Positions 52,047 through 61,800 of a stretch of DNA of 64,000 bases are shown one piece after another. Location: assembly GCF_007290395.2 (NCBI RefSeq), contig NZ_CP041656.2, forward strand, positions 2,480,001-2,544,000, read 5' to 3'. Both the position numbers and the translations under genes were made by a program. The notes beneath the pieces were generated by a model. The model worked only from the letters and a program-made list of their open reading frames with translations. It ran no database searches and was not told where the DNA came from. The stretch is from Bradyrhizobium cosmicum (GTDB lineage: Bacteria > Pseudomonadota > Alphaproteobacteria > Rhizobiales > Xanthobacteraceae). The first letter of the stretch is position 1; each line of letters begins with the position of its first letter.

Positions 52047-53438
52047 TTACGAGAAGAACGCGATCTTCTCGGCCTGGGTCATGCGGCGGATCGGCGCGAG
52101 CGGATCGTTGGCCGCGCGGGGCTTCTGCAACATGCCGCTGGCGAGGATGCTGGCGCCGAGCGAGGGCTCGGGCAAGGATTCGGACAAGGGCGAGGGCATC
52201 GGCAGCGTCGCGCCCAGCGATGCTCCGAATGTTGCCGAGGCTGCCATCGGCATGGCCGGCTGCTCCATCACTTCGGCCGCGGCCTCCGCGATGGCGTTGG
52301 TGAGGCGCGCCAGCGATTCCATCGCGATCGGCGCTTCCTCTATGGGCTGCTCCACGATCGGTGCGGCGACGGGCTCCGGCGCGATCGGTTCTGCAAGCTC
52401 CGCTGCGACCGGCGCAGCAACTTCTGCAACCACCGGCTCCGGAACGGCCGCTGCCATCTCGACCGGTTCGATGATCTCGTCGAACTCGGGATCGGGCGCG
52501 GCCATCTCCAGCGCGATGGCCTCGAGCACGGCCTCGTCCTCCGCCTCCGCAGCGGCATCGAGCGCGAACGCGTCGGTTGCTTGCGCGAAGGCGGCGGGCT
52601 CGGGGGCCGGCTCCTCGAGCGCGGCGCTGTCGAATGCAACCTCGCTCTCGGCGACGATCGCCGACGCCACGGCGGCGTCCAAAGGGGCGTCCACGGCCTG
52701 CTCGGCGATCGCGAACGCTTCAGCAGTGTCGGCTGCTTCCGGCCTCGAAGCCTCGTCGATATGCTGAGGCGTCTCCGTAAAAGCCACGGGTGCTTCGCTC
52801 GCCATCGCGGCAGGCGCGGCCTCGACAGGCGCAGCCGGAGTCACAGGCGCTTCCTGCACCGGGGCGGGACGTGCTGCGGCCGCTTGCGGCGCTGTGTCGC
52901 CGTCCGCATCAAGCTGTCCGACCCGATCCCTGAGCAGATCGAATGCGGCCTTGAGCTCGACGCGGGGGTCGATCGTCGAAATCTGCGCGGAGGCGGCTTC
53001 GATCGAGGCGAGCTGCGAATCGATGAGGTCGCAGATTCGCCCGTCGGCGCCGATCTCGCGCCAGCGCCAGGAAATCTCCTTGATGATGCGCACGCCGCGC
53101 GGGATCGCGGCGAGGCTGGCCTCCATCACCGCGGGATCGAACGCCGCGATCGCAGCCGTCTCTGCCTCGTGGACCGCGCGGCGGATCTCGACCAGCGCTG
53201 CGGGCAGGCGGTCCTCGACGACAGGTTGTCGCTGTGCCGCAAGGGTTTCTTCGATTTTCGCGACCGCATCAAGCACCATGCGGGTGTCCGCATTGCGGTT
53301 GCGCTTGGCGTATTCGCCGAGGAACCAGCGGCCGCGCGCCGTCTCCAGGAAGGCTTCGCGGATCGCGTCGTAATCCTGCTCGTTCGGCTCGGCCGCGCGG
53401 GCAGACATAGGCGAGAGGGCGAATGCTTCGTTGGCCAT
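52047..53438 (-). CDS. Acidic Ala/Glu/Pro-rich protein, function unknown
   Basis: 463 residues from ATG 53438 (MANEAFALSPMSARAAEPNE). Residues 20-165 form an ordered helical domain: REAFLETARGRWFLGEYAKR, NADTRMVLDAVAKIEETLAA, and IIKEISWRWREIGADGRICD, conserved in Rhizobiales hypotheticals and faintly CheZ-like. Residues 190-440 are a low-complexity Ala/Glu/Pro/Val stretch, very acidic and likely disordered. The final 20 residues (NDPLAPIRRMTQAEKIAFFS) look like a conserved C-terminal tag, as in linear-motif adaptors. No signal peptide. It diverges from an MFS gene. Confidence 0.78.
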   Translation of the reverse strand: MANEAFALSPMSARAAEPNEQDYDAIREAFLETARGRWFLGEYAKRNRNADTRMVLDAVAKIEETLAAQRQPVVEDRLPAALVEIRRAVHEAETAAIAAFDPAVMEASLAAIPRGVRIIKEISWRWREIGADGRICDLIDSQLASIEAASAQISTIDPRVELKAAFDLLRDRVGQLDADGDTAPQAAAARPAPVQEAPVTPAAPVEAAPAAMASEAPVAFTETPQHIDEASRPEAADTAEAFAIAEQAVDAPLDAAVASAIVAESEVAFDSAALEEPAPEPAAFAQATDAFALDAAAEAEDEAVLEAIALEMAAPDPEFDEIIEPVEMAAAVPEPVVAEVAAPVAAELAEPIAPEPVAAPIVEQPIEEAPIAMESLARLTNAIAEAAAEVMEQPAMPMAASATFGASLGATLPMPSPLSESLPEPSLGASILASGMLQKPRAANDPLAPIRRMTQAEKIAFFS

Positions 53439-53465
53439 GTCAATCTCGTCGCGCAAATCACTGCG

Positions 53466-53478
53466 CGTTACTGTAACG
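53466..53478. promoter_or_regulatory. 13-bp palindrome in a divergent promoter region
   Basis: CGTTAC-T-GTAACG, with 6-bp arms around one T. It lies in the 75-bp gap between the divergent acidic-protein and MFS genes and could be an operator for either. No local regulator gene is present. Confidence 0.3.
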
Positions 53479-53513
53479 ATCACCACGATATCGACCGAAT
53501 CGCAATTGGTTTG

Positions 53514-54710
53514 ATGCCGCCCGAATCACAAATCCCCATCGCTGCATCCGTGAAGCGGCGATTCGCCGTGAGCCTCGCCCTGTTCTACTCGGCCGTGTTC
53601 GCGGTGTCAGGCACGCATCTGCCGTTCTTCCCGGTCTGGCTGAAGGCGATCGGCATCGACGCCTCCTGGATCGGCCTCATCAACGCGCTGCCCGCGATCA
53701 CGCGCTTCACCACGCTGCCGCAGGTCACCGCCTTTGCCGAAAAGCGACAGGCGATTCGCAGCGCCATGATGCTGTCGGTGCTTGCAACGGCGATCGGGTT
53801 TACGGTCGTCGGGTTGCAGCAGCAACCATTGGCGCTGTTCCTGATCTATGCGCTGACCTGCATGATGTGGACGCCCACGATGCCGCTCACCGACGCCTAT
53901 GCGCTACGCGGCGTCGCTCGCTACGGGCTCGATTACGGACCCTTGAGGCTGTGGGGCTCGGCGGCGTTCGCCGCCGGCTCGCTCGCCTGCGGTTATCTCG
54001 TCGACCACATCGCGGCGCGCGATCTGATCTGGGTCATCGTGGCATGGGCCGTCGTCGCGGTCGCGGCCAGCCTGCTGCTTCAGCCGCTCGACGATGCCAG
54101 GCGCAGGACGACGGAGATGCCGGCCGGCAAGACGCTGCTGCGCGACGCCGGTTTCTGGGCGGTGATCGCCTCGGCCGCGCTGATCCAGGGCAGCCACGTC
54201 GCTTACTACACGTTTTCGGCCATCAACTGGCAGCTCCATGGTCTCGGCGGGCTGACCATCGCGGGACTGTGGACGCTGGGCGTGATCGCCGAGATCGTCG
54301 TGTTTGCGCTGTCGCCGCGCTTCTCGCTGCATCCGTCCACGCTGATCGCGATCGGCGGGCTGAGCGCCGTGCTGCGCTGGATCGTCACCGCCAACGAACC
54401 GCCGCTCGCGCTGCTCGCGATCGTGCAGCTCGGCCATGGCCTCACCTTCGGCATGACCATCGTCGGCACCATGAGCCTGCTGGTGCAGCGCGTGCCGTCG
54501 CATCAGATCGCGCGGGGGCAGGGCTACTACGCCGCATGCAACGGGCTGCTCGGCGCGGCGACCTCGATCGCCTCAGGCGCGATCTACGCCCGCATCGGCG
54601 ATGGCCTCTATTACGTCATGGCCGCGATGGCCGCTTCCGGCGCGCTTGTGATCTGGTTGGCGCGGCACCGGCTGAACGCTCATCCCCACAGCGAAGCATC
54701 GGGCGGATAG
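53514..54710 (+). CDS. MFS transporter (MFS_1-like, HcaT-type)
   Basis: 398 residues from ATG 53514 with 12 hydrophobic helices. The opening SLALFYSAVFAVSGTHLPFF, then VWLKAIGIDASWIGLINALP, and YGPLRLWGSAAFAAGSLACG after helix 4, are the pattern of the phenylpropionate/nucleoside-permease-like MFS_1-like group. The substrate is unknown. The frame is open far upstream through the opposite-strand gene, but that part is a shadow. Its 3' end overlaps the convergent dipeptide epimerase by 31 bp. Confidence 0.85.
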   Translation: MPPESQIPIAASVKRRFAVSLALFYSAVFAVSGTHLPFFPVWLKAIGIDASWIGLINALPAITRFTTLPQVTAFAEKRQAIRSAMMLSVLATAIGFTVVGLQQQPLALFLIYALTCMMWTPTMPLTDAYALRGVARYGLDYGPLRLWGSAAFAAGSLACGYLVDHIAARDLIWVIVAWAVVAVAASLLLQPLDDARRRTTEMPAGKTLLRDAGFWAVIASAALIQGSHVAYYTFSAINWQLHGLGGLTIAGLWTLGVIAEIVVFALSPRFSLHPSTLIAIGGLSAVLRWIVTANEPPLALLAIVQLGHGLTFGMTIVGTMSLLVQRVPSHQIARGQGYYAACNGLLGAATSIASGAIYARIGDGLYYVMAAMAASGALVIWLARHRLNAHPHSEASGG

Positions 54711-55675
54711 ACCAGGCTGTCGTCGTAGCGCAGCGCGTGATCGCGATCGCGCGCCAGCAGCAGCGGGCCGTCGAGATCGACGAAGCGCGCCTGCGGCGTC
54801 ACCAGCATGGCGGGGGCCATCGACAACGATGTCGCGACCATGCAGCCGATCATGATCTCGAAACCGAGCGCCTGGGCCGCATCGGCCATCGCCAGCGCTT
54901 CGGTGAGGCCGCCGGTCTTGTCGAGCTTGATGTTCACGGCGTCGTAGCGTTCGCGCAAGGGTGCCAGCGACTGGCGATCGTGCACGCTCTCGTCGGCGCA
55001 GACCACCAGCGGCCGCCTGATCCGTGCCAGCGCGTCGTCCTTGCCTGCCGGTAACGGCTGCTCAACGAGGGTGACGCCGACGGCGTCGCAGGCGGCGAGG
55101 TTCTGTTCCAGATTGGCCTCGGTCCAGGCCTCGTTGGCATCCACGATCAGCTCGGATTCGGGGGCGGCGTTGCGGACCGCCGCGATCCGCTCCGGATCGC
55201 CGTCGCCGCCGAGCTTGATCTTTAGCAGCGGCCGGTGCGCCGCCTTGGCGGTCGCCGCCGCCATGGCCTCGGGCGTGCCTAGCGAGATCGTGTAGGCGGT
55301 GGTGCGCTCGCCCGGAATCGGGCGGTCCAGCAGGTTCCAGGCCCGCAGGCCGGCCGCCTTGGCCTCAAGATCGATCAGGGCGCAGTCCAGCGCGTTACGG
55401 GCCGCGCCTGGCGGCATGGCCGCTTGCAGAGCCTGTCGGGTGATACCGCCTGCCAGGGTCGCCTGCATGGCCTCGATCGCCGCGAGGGTCGCCTCCGGCG
55501 TCTCGCCATAGCGGGGATAGGGCACGCATTCGCCGCGGCCGACGAGGCCGTTCCGGCTCACTTCGGCCACAACAGTGACGGCTTCTGTCTTGGCGCCCCG
55601 GCTGATGGTGAAACTGCCGGCGATGGGAAAGCGCTCGATTCGCACCCGGAGTGCCGGAACTTTGCTGGAAGTCAT
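54680..55675 (-). CDS. Dipeptide (L-Ala-D/L-Glu) or N-acyl-Glu epimerase, enolase superfamily
   Basis: 331 residues starting MTSSKVPALRVRIERFPIAG. The capping domain has ISRGAKTEAVTVVAEVSRNG and GRGECVPYPRYGETPEA. The barrel holds LLKIKLGGDGD (catalytic KxK), ELIVDANEAWT (metal Asp), LVEQPLPAG (metal Glu), VCADES (metal Asp) and VNIKLDKTGGL (second catalytic Lys). This set matches L-Ala-D/L-Glu epimerases used in peptidoglycan recycling, and DgcA-type racemases. No DgcN or DgcR neighbour is present, so the recycling role is slightly preferred. Confidence 0.88.
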   Translation of the reverse strand: MTSSKVPALRVRIERFPIAGSFTISRGAKTEAVTVVAEVSRNGLVGRGECVPYPRYGETPEATLAAIEAMQATLAGGITRQALQAAMPPGAARNALDCALIDLEAKAAGLRAWNLLDRPIPGERTTAYTISLGTPEAMAAATAKAAHRPLLKIKLGGDGDPERIAAVRNAAPESELIVDANEAWTEANLEQNLAACDAVGVTLVEQPLPAGKDDALARIRRPLVVCADESVHDRQSLAPLRERYDAVNIKLDKTGGLTEALAMADAAQALGFEIMIGCMVATSLSMAPAMLVTPQARFVDLDGPLLLARDRDHALRYDDSLVYPPDASLWG

Positions 55676-55764
55676 TTTGAACTCTGGCGAAATCTGAACC
55701 TGCTAGTTACGTGTAGCAACTAACATTAACCAGTTGGGGATAGCTTCTCTGGGTAAGGGCGTGT

Positions 55765-56943
55765 GTGCAACCATCTGATTTTCTCCGCCCCGGCACGGGA
55801 GCGGACATCTTGACGGGCGATCCGAAGCTGGAACGGATTGCGAAAGGCAACGCGCTGGCCCTCTGCGCCACCGGAACCTGGACCGCGAGTTTCGCGCCGG
55901 TCCTGGAGCGGATGGTAGCCGACGCGGAGAAGCTTGCCGGCGGTTCGCAGAATATCTTCATCGACGTCTCCGAGGTCGCCAAGCTCGATACGTTCGGCGC
56001 CTGGCTGATCGAGCGGTTGCGCCGCAGCCTGACCCAGGGCGCCGTCGAGGCGCAGATCGCGGGTCTCTCCGCCAATTATTCGAGCCTGGTCGACGAGGTG
56101 CGCCGGGTCCGGGCGACGCCCGTCATCGACCGCAGCAACATCACCATCACCGGCATGCTCGAGCAGATCGGCCGCGCCGTGGCCGGCGTCGGCGGGACCG
56201 TGGCGGGCCTGATCGACATGCTCGGCGCGGTGCTGGCCGCCGGTGCGCGCACCCTGATCCACCCTGGTTCGTTCCGCCTGACCTCGACGGTGCATCACCT
56301 CGAGCAGGTCTGCTGGCGTGCCGTCCCGATCGTGGTACTGATCACCTTCCTGATCGGTTGCATCATCGCGCAACAAGGCATCTTCCATTTCCGCCGCTTC
56401 GGCGCCGATCTCTTCGTCGTCGACATGCTCGGCGTACTGGTGCTCCGCGAGATCGGCGTGCTGCTGGTCGCCATCATGGTCGCGGGCCGCTCGGGCAGCG
56501 CCTACACGGCCGAGCTCGGCTCGATGAAGATGCGCGAGGAGATCGACGCGCTGCGCACCATGGGTTTCGACCCGATCGAGGTGCTGGTGCTGCCGCGCAT
56601 GCTGGCCCTGGTGCTGGCGCTGCCGATCCTGGCGTTCCTCGGCGCGATGGCCGCGCTCTATGGCGGCGGTCTCGTCGCCTGGCTCTACGGCGGCGTTCAG
56701 CCCGAGGCGTTCCTGCTGCGGCTCCGCGACGCCATCTCGATCGATCATTTCATCGTCGGCATCGTCAAGGCGCCGGTCATGGCCGCCGTGATCGGCATCG
56801 TTGCCTGCGTCGAGGGACTGGCCGTGCAGGGCAGCGCGGAATCGCTCGGGCAGCACACGACGTCGTCCGTCGTGAAAGGCATCTTCTTCGTCATCGTCAT
56901 GGACGGCGTGTTCGCCATCTTCTTCGCCGCGATCGGGATGTAG
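55765..56943 (+). CDS. MlaE-type ABC permease with N-terminal STAS domain
   Basis: 392 residues, start GTG 55765 (MQPSDFLRPGTGADILTG); TTG 55810 is an alternative. Residues 20-115 are a STAS domain (NIFIDVSEVAKLDTFGAWLI is the core), normally a separate MlaB protein. From about 150 the MlaE permease follows, with six hydrophobic segments and the signature VAGRSGSAYTAELGSMKMREEIDALRTMGF (adjacent blocks). The complex moves phospholipids between outer and inner membrane. It heads an operon with MlaF and MlaD genes 2 and 16 bp apart. Confidence 0.92.
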   Translation: MQPSDFLRPGTGADILTGDPKLERIAKGNALALCATGTWTASFAPVLERMVADAEKLAGGSQNIFIDVSEVAKLDTFGAWLIERLRRSLTQGAVEAQIAGLSANYSSLVDEVRRVRATPVIDRSNITITGMLEQIGRAVAGVGGTVAGLIDMLGAVLAAGARTLIHPGSFRLTSTVHHLEQVCWRAVPIVVLITFLIGCIIAQQGIFHFRRFGADLFVVDMLGVLVLREIGVLLVAIMVAGRSGSAYTAELGSMKMREEIDALRTMGFDPIEVLVLPRMLALVLALPILAFLGAMAALYGGGLVAWLYGGVQPEAFLLRLRDAISIDHFIVGIVKAPVMAAVIGIVACVEGLAVQGSAESLGQHTTSSVVKGIFFVIVMDGVFAIFFAAIGM

Positions 56944-56945
56944 AG

Positions 56946-57710
56946 ATGCCTCCCGAGAATCCCATCATCCGCGTCCGCGACATCACCGTGCAGTTCGGCG
57001 CGACGCGCGTGCTCGACGGCCTCAATCTCGACGTCAAGCGCGGCGAGATCCTCGGCTTCGTCGGCCCTTCCGGTGCGGGCAAGTCGGTGCTGACGCGCAC
57101 CATCATCGGCCTCGTGCCGAAGATTGCCGGCAGCATCGAGGTGTTCGGCGTCGACCTCGATTCCTCCAACACATCGCAGCGCCGCCAAGTCGAGCGTCGC
57201 TGGGGCGTGCTGTTCCAGCAAGGCGCGCTGTTCTCTTCGCTGACCGTGCGGCAGAACATCCAGTTTCCGATGCGCGAATACTTGCGCGTCTCGCAGCGGC
57301 TGATGGACGAGATCACCATGGCCAAGCTGACCATGGTCGGCCTCAAGCCCGAGGTCGCCGACCGTTTTCCCTCGGAACTATCCGGCGGCATGATCAAGCG
57401 CGTCGCGCTCGCACGTGCGCTGTCGCTCGATCCGGACCTCGTGTTCCTGGACGAGCCGACCTCGGGCCTCGATCCGATCGGCGCCGGCGACTTCGACGAA
57501 CTGGTGCGGACGCTGCAACGAACTTTGGGGCTGACCGTTTTCATGGTAACGCACGACCTCGACAGCCTTTACACAGCATGTGACCGCATCGCCGTTTTAG
57601 GGAACGGTAAGATCATTGCGGCAGGGTCGATGGCCGACATGCAGGCCTCGCAGCATCCCTGGCTGAGGCAATATTTCCATGGCAAGCGCGCTCGCGCGGT
57701 GATGGGCTGA
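56946..57710 (+). CDS. MlaF-type ABC ATPase
   Basis: 254 residues from ATG 56946. Walker A GPSGAGKS at 40-47, Q-loop VLFQQGALFSSLTV, signature SELSGGMIKRVALARAL, Walker B LVFLDEPTSGLDP, then H-loop VTHDLDS. The FQQGALFSSLTV and SGGMIKRVALARA forms are those of MlaF/TTG2A-type lipid importers. It powers the STAS-MlaE permease encoded directly upstream (2 bp gap). Confidence 0.94.
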   Translation: MPPENPIIRVRDITVQFGATRVLDGLNLDVKRGEILGFVGPSGAGKSVLTRTIIGLVPKIAGSIEVFGVDLDSSNTSQRRQVERRWGVLFQQGALFSSLTVRQNIQFPMREYLRVSQRLMDEITMAKLTMVGLKPEVADRFPSELSGGMIKRVALARALSLDPDLVFLDEPTSGLDPIGAGDFDELVRTLQRTLGLTVFMVTHDLDSLYTACDRIAVLGNGKIIAAGSMADMQASQHPWLRQYFHGKRARAVMG

Positions 57711-57726
57711 GGTGCCGGAGTAGCTG

Positions 57727-58608
57727 ATGGAAACGCGGGCGAATTACGTACTGATCGGATCGTTCACGCTGGCGGTGATCGCCGCGGCGATCGGCTTCGT
57801 GCTGTGGTTCCAGTCGCTGCACACCACCAAGCAGCGCAGCCCCTTGCGGGTCGTGTTCGAGGGCCCGGCAGCGGGCCTGCGCAACGGCGGCAGCGTCAAC
57901 TTCAACGGTATCCGGGTGGGCGAGGTGGTCTCGGTTAAGCTGGACAACCCGCGGCGGGTTGTCGCACTCGCCATGGTCGAGAATAACGCCCCGATCCGCA
58001 AGGACACCCTGGTCGGCCTCGAATTTCAGGGCCTGACGGGCGTGGCTGCAATCTCGCTCAAGGGCGGCGAGGAGGCGGCTCCCCCGCCGCCGCTCGACGA
58101 GGACGGCATCCCGACGCTGACGGCCGATCCCAACAAGCTCCAGGACGTCACCGAGGCGATCCGCGGCACGCTGCAGAACATCAACAAGATCGTCGCCGAC
58201 AACCAGGAATCGGTGAAGAACTCGCTCAAGAACCTCGAGACCTTCACCAACTCTCTCGCCCGCAACTCCGAGAAGATCGACGGCGTGATGGCCAAGGTCG
58301 ACGGCGTCGTGCTCAAGGCCGACAGCCTCATGCTCGGCCTCAACACGCTGGCCGGCGGCAAGGACGGCGGCGAGCTGTTCCAGGCGGTGAAGTCGATCCG
58401 CGAACTCGCCGACGATTTCGACAAGCGCTCCGGTGCCCTGATGACCGACGGCCGCCGCACCCTCGGTGACATCAGCCGTGCCGTGAACAATTTCGACCGC
58501 AACCCGACCCGCGTGTTGTTCGGCGCCAGCAACAGCGCACCAGCCGCCGCTCCGCCGCCACCGTCCGAGCCGCCGAGGCCGGCGGCGCCAGAGCGCAGGC
58601 GGCAGTAG
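57727..58608 (+). CDS. MlaD-type MCE domain lipid-binding protein
   Basis: 293 residues. One N-terminal membrane anchor (YVLIGSFTLAVIAAAIGFVL), an MCE domain at about 38-115 (VVFEGPAAGLRNGGSVNFNG and VGLEFQGLTGVAAISLKGG), a long helical part of about 100 residues (LQNINKIVADNQESVKNSLK) that may form a hexameric needle, and a Pro/Ala-rich tail. It is the periplasmic substrate-binding ring of the Mla-type transporter. The longer-than-E. coli helical tail is usual in alphaproteobacteria. Confidence 0.92.
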   Translation: METRANYVLIGSFTLAVIAAAIGFVLWFQSLHTTKQRSPLRVVFEGPAAGLRNGGSVNFNGIRVGEVVSVKLDNPRRVVALAMVENNAPIRKDTLVGLEFQGLTGVAAISLKGGEEAAPPPPLDEDGIPTLTADPNKLQDVTEAIRGTLQNINKIVADNQESVKNSLKNLETFTNSLARNSEKIDGVMAKVDGVVLKADSLMLGLNTLAGGKDGGELFQAVKSIRELADDFDKRSGALMTDGRRTLGDISRAVNNFDRNPTRVLFGASNSAPAAAPPPPSEPPRPAAPERRRQ

Positions 58609-58635
58609 GCGTTTCGTCCGCGTATCTTTCCACTC

Positions 58636-58713
58636 GTCATTGCGAGCGCAGCGAAGCAATCCAGACTCTCTCCACGGGGGACAGTCTGGATCGCTTCGTC
58701 GCAAGAGTTCCTC
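58636..58713. repeat. Dispersed palindromic element (GTCATTGCGAG type)
   Basis: It begins GTCATTGCGAGCGCAGCGAA and has internal arms ATCCAGACT / AGTCTGGAT, then a GCTTCGTCGCAAGAG end. This element type is abundant between Bradyrhizobium genes, from memory. It lies between the convergent mlaD-like and coiled-coil genes. Confidence 0.7.
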
Positions 58714-58781
58714 ACAAGGACGGTGCTTGGGGGAGGCGCCGCAATTCGTGCTGCGTGCGGGCTACGATCTTTCTCAAACAA

Positions 58782-58807
58782 AAACGGAGGCCGTGAGACC
58801 TCCGTTT
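58782..58807 (-). terminator. Intrinsic terminator of the coiled-coil gene
   Basis: AAACGGAGG and CCTCCGTTT pair around CCGTGAGA. On the minus strand the stem is followed by a T-rich run (complement of CAAACAAAAACGG), right after the stop of the large gene. Confidence 0.8.
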
Positions 58808-58833
58808 CCTTATTCGCTATCGCTAGCCGCGCC

Positions 58834-61800
58834 TTACCCCAGCCGGCCCGCCGCATGCGCGAGCAGCGTGTAGACCAGACCCGTTTCCGAGGTCAGATGG
58901 TTGCGCAGCTCCTGCGGGCCGCGGCCGTCGCGGGCGACTTCGTCGAGCAGGCGCTCGAACTCGGCGACGTAGCGATCGACCGTGCCCTTGAAGTTGCGGT
59001 CGGCGCGGTACTTGCGGGCGACCTCGTCGAAGGCCTTCTGGCCGGCCGGCGTGTACAGGCGTTTGGTGAAGGCCTTGTTCTCGCCGCGCTGGTAGCGGTC
59101 CCACATCTCGGCCGCGAGGTTGCGGTCCATCAGTCGGCCGATGTCGAGCGACAGCGATTCCAGCGGATTGCCGCTGCTCTGCGCAGCCTGCGGCTGTGGC
59201 GACGGTGCAGCCTGGCGGCCGCGCGGAGCTTCACGCCCCGTGGGCGCACCCTGGTTGGCGTCAGTGCGGTTCAGCAGGTCCGACAGCCAGCCGTCGCGAC
59301 CCTGGTCGTTGCCGGCGGGCGCGACCGGCGGCGCTTCGGTGCGCCGCGAGGAGGCTGGCATGCCGAGATCCGGCGGCGGCAGCGTCGAGGCGCTGCCGGT
59401 GTCGCGCACGCGCGTCTCGGCACCGCGACCGCCCGCCGTTGCCATCATCGGCTCTTCCTGGCGCTGGACGGCGACAGATGCGCGGCCCGCCGTGGAGACG
59501 TCGAGGCCGCGGCCATGCTGGGCCACGATGCGGTTGAGCTCGGCGAGGGCCTCGATCTGGTCGACGATCACCTTGCGCATCTGCGCGGTGCTCTCGGCGG
59601 CCTCCTGCGGCATCTCGAGCACGCCGCGGCGCAGCTCGTTGCGGGTCGCTTCGAGCTCGTTGTGCATCTCGTGCGCCATCAGCTTCATGCTGGAGACGAG
59701 GTTGCCGAACTTCTCGGCGGACTGCTTGAACATCGCATCCGCCTCGTCGGTGGTCTGGCGGTAGATGTCGTGCATGGACTCGATGGTCTGGCGGTGCTCT
59801 TCCTCGGACGCCGCGCGCACCGCCTCGAACTGGCGGGTGATCGCGGCCGAACCTGCGCCGGCGGTCTCCGCGACGACGCGGGCGATGTCGCGAGCGCGCT
59901 CTTCGGCGGCGGCCAGCGATTCATCGAGCAGGCCGGTGAAGCGCGACAGCCGCTGGTCGAGGTCGGTCGTGCGCAGGTCGATCGTGGTGACGAGCGATTC
60001 CAGCGCCGCCTTGCGTTCGGCGAGCGAGGCGGTGGTGTTCTTGTTGCTCTGCTCCACGACCTGGGCGGCTTCGACGAGCGCCTTGCCGTGCGCGTCGAAT
60101 TGGGTCGAGAGCTCGCCGAGGTCCTGGAGCGCCCGCGTGGTCTTCGTGTTGAAGACGTTGAGCTGGTCTTCCAGGTTCTGCGTCGCGGCTCCATTGCGCG
60201 AGGTGACGTCGTTCATCGCCGAGACGAAGTCGGCGACACGCGTCACCAGCGCTCGCTCGAGCGAGTTGAGGTTGTCGTGCGCACCGGTCAGCACCTCCTG
60301 GAGGAGGATGTTGCCTTCGCGCAGACGCTCGAACAGGGCGACCGTGTCGGTGCGCAGGATCTTGCTGGTCTCCTGCATCTCGGTGACCGCCGCGATCGAG
60401 ACCTGGCGCGACTGGTCGATCGCCGAGCGCGATGCCTGCTCGAGGTCCTTGAGCGACTTGCTGACCGCGCCGGTGGCCATCTCGCTCGCCGCGTTGATGG
60501 TGCGGGCGACTTCCGAGCCGTTGCCCATCATGGTCTGCGAGAACGCGTGGCCGCGGGTCTCGATCGACTTCAGCGCGTCGGAGGTGACGCGGTCGATGTC
60601 GAGCGTGAGCTGGCTGGTCTTCGAGCCGATCGCGTCCACGAGCGAGCCGCGCTTGGCGTCGATCATGTTCGACAGGCGGTCGGCCTGCTGCTGCACATAG
60701 GTGACGATCTCGTCGGTCTTGCCGGTCATGGCCTGGCCGAAGCTGCTGCTGGCGGCGAGCACCGAGCGCTCGACGTCGGCCGAGCTCGACTTGACCCGCG
60801 AGCTCGCCTCGTTGGAGGCGTTGATCAGCGCGTTCTGGGCGTTGAGCGCGCTGGTCTGGATGTCGTTGGTCGCATTCGTCGTGGCCGTGCTGAGCGCGCG
60901 CTCGATCTCGGTCGAGATCGTGCGGATCTGGCTCGCGGCATCGGCCGACGTCGAGGTCAGCGAGGTCTGCGCCTCACGCGCGCTGTTGAGGATCGTCGAA
61001 GCGGTATCGGCGCCGACCGCGGTCAGCGTCCGCTCGATATCCGTCGTCAGCGACTTGATCTGGCTCGCCGCGTCCGTCGAGGCGGAGATCAGCGTACCCT
61101 GGGCCTCGCGCACGCCGCTGGTGAGGGCCTCGATAGTGGCGCCGCCGGCCGTCGCCAGCGCGCGCTGCATCTCGGCCGCAAGCGAACGGACCTGACCGGT
61201 CTGTTCTGCGGAGACAGCGAGAAGGGTGCTCTGGGCGTCGCGGGCGCTGGTGGTGATCGTCTCGGCGGTCGACTGGCCGACCTGCGAGAGCGAACGATGC
61301 ACTTCGGCCGCGAGCGACTTGACCTGGCTCGCCGCATCCGAGGACGCCGTGACCAGCGTGTTCTGCGCTTCGCGGGCGCCGGTCGTGATGATCTCGGCCG
61401 TCGCAGTGCCCGCCATCGAGAGCGAGCGCTGCACGTCGGAGGAGAGGGCCTTGATCTGGTTGGCGGTCTCGCTCGAGGTCGCGATCAGCGCGCTCTGCGC
61501 ATCGCGGGCGCCGGCGGTGATCGATTCCGCCGTGGTGGTGCCGGCCAGCGACAGCGAGCGCTGCACGTCCGCGGTGAGCGTCTTGACGTGGTTGGCCGCG
61601 TCCGAGGACGCCGTGACGAGCGTGGTCTGCACCTCGCGGGCGCCAGCCAGGATCGAGGCGGCGGTCGCCGAGCCCGCTGCCGACAGCGTGCGTTCGACGT
61701 CGGCCGACAGCGATTTGATCTGGTTCGAGACATCGCCGGAGGCGGCGACCAGCGTCGACTGCGCTTCGCGGGCGCTGGTCAGGATCGAGTTCGCGGCACC

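Noticed and set aside
52032..53513. Upstream extension of the MFS reading frame
   Set aside because: It runs antisense through the acidic-protein gene and encodes Arg/Gly-rich sequence; the transporter pattern starts only at 53514.
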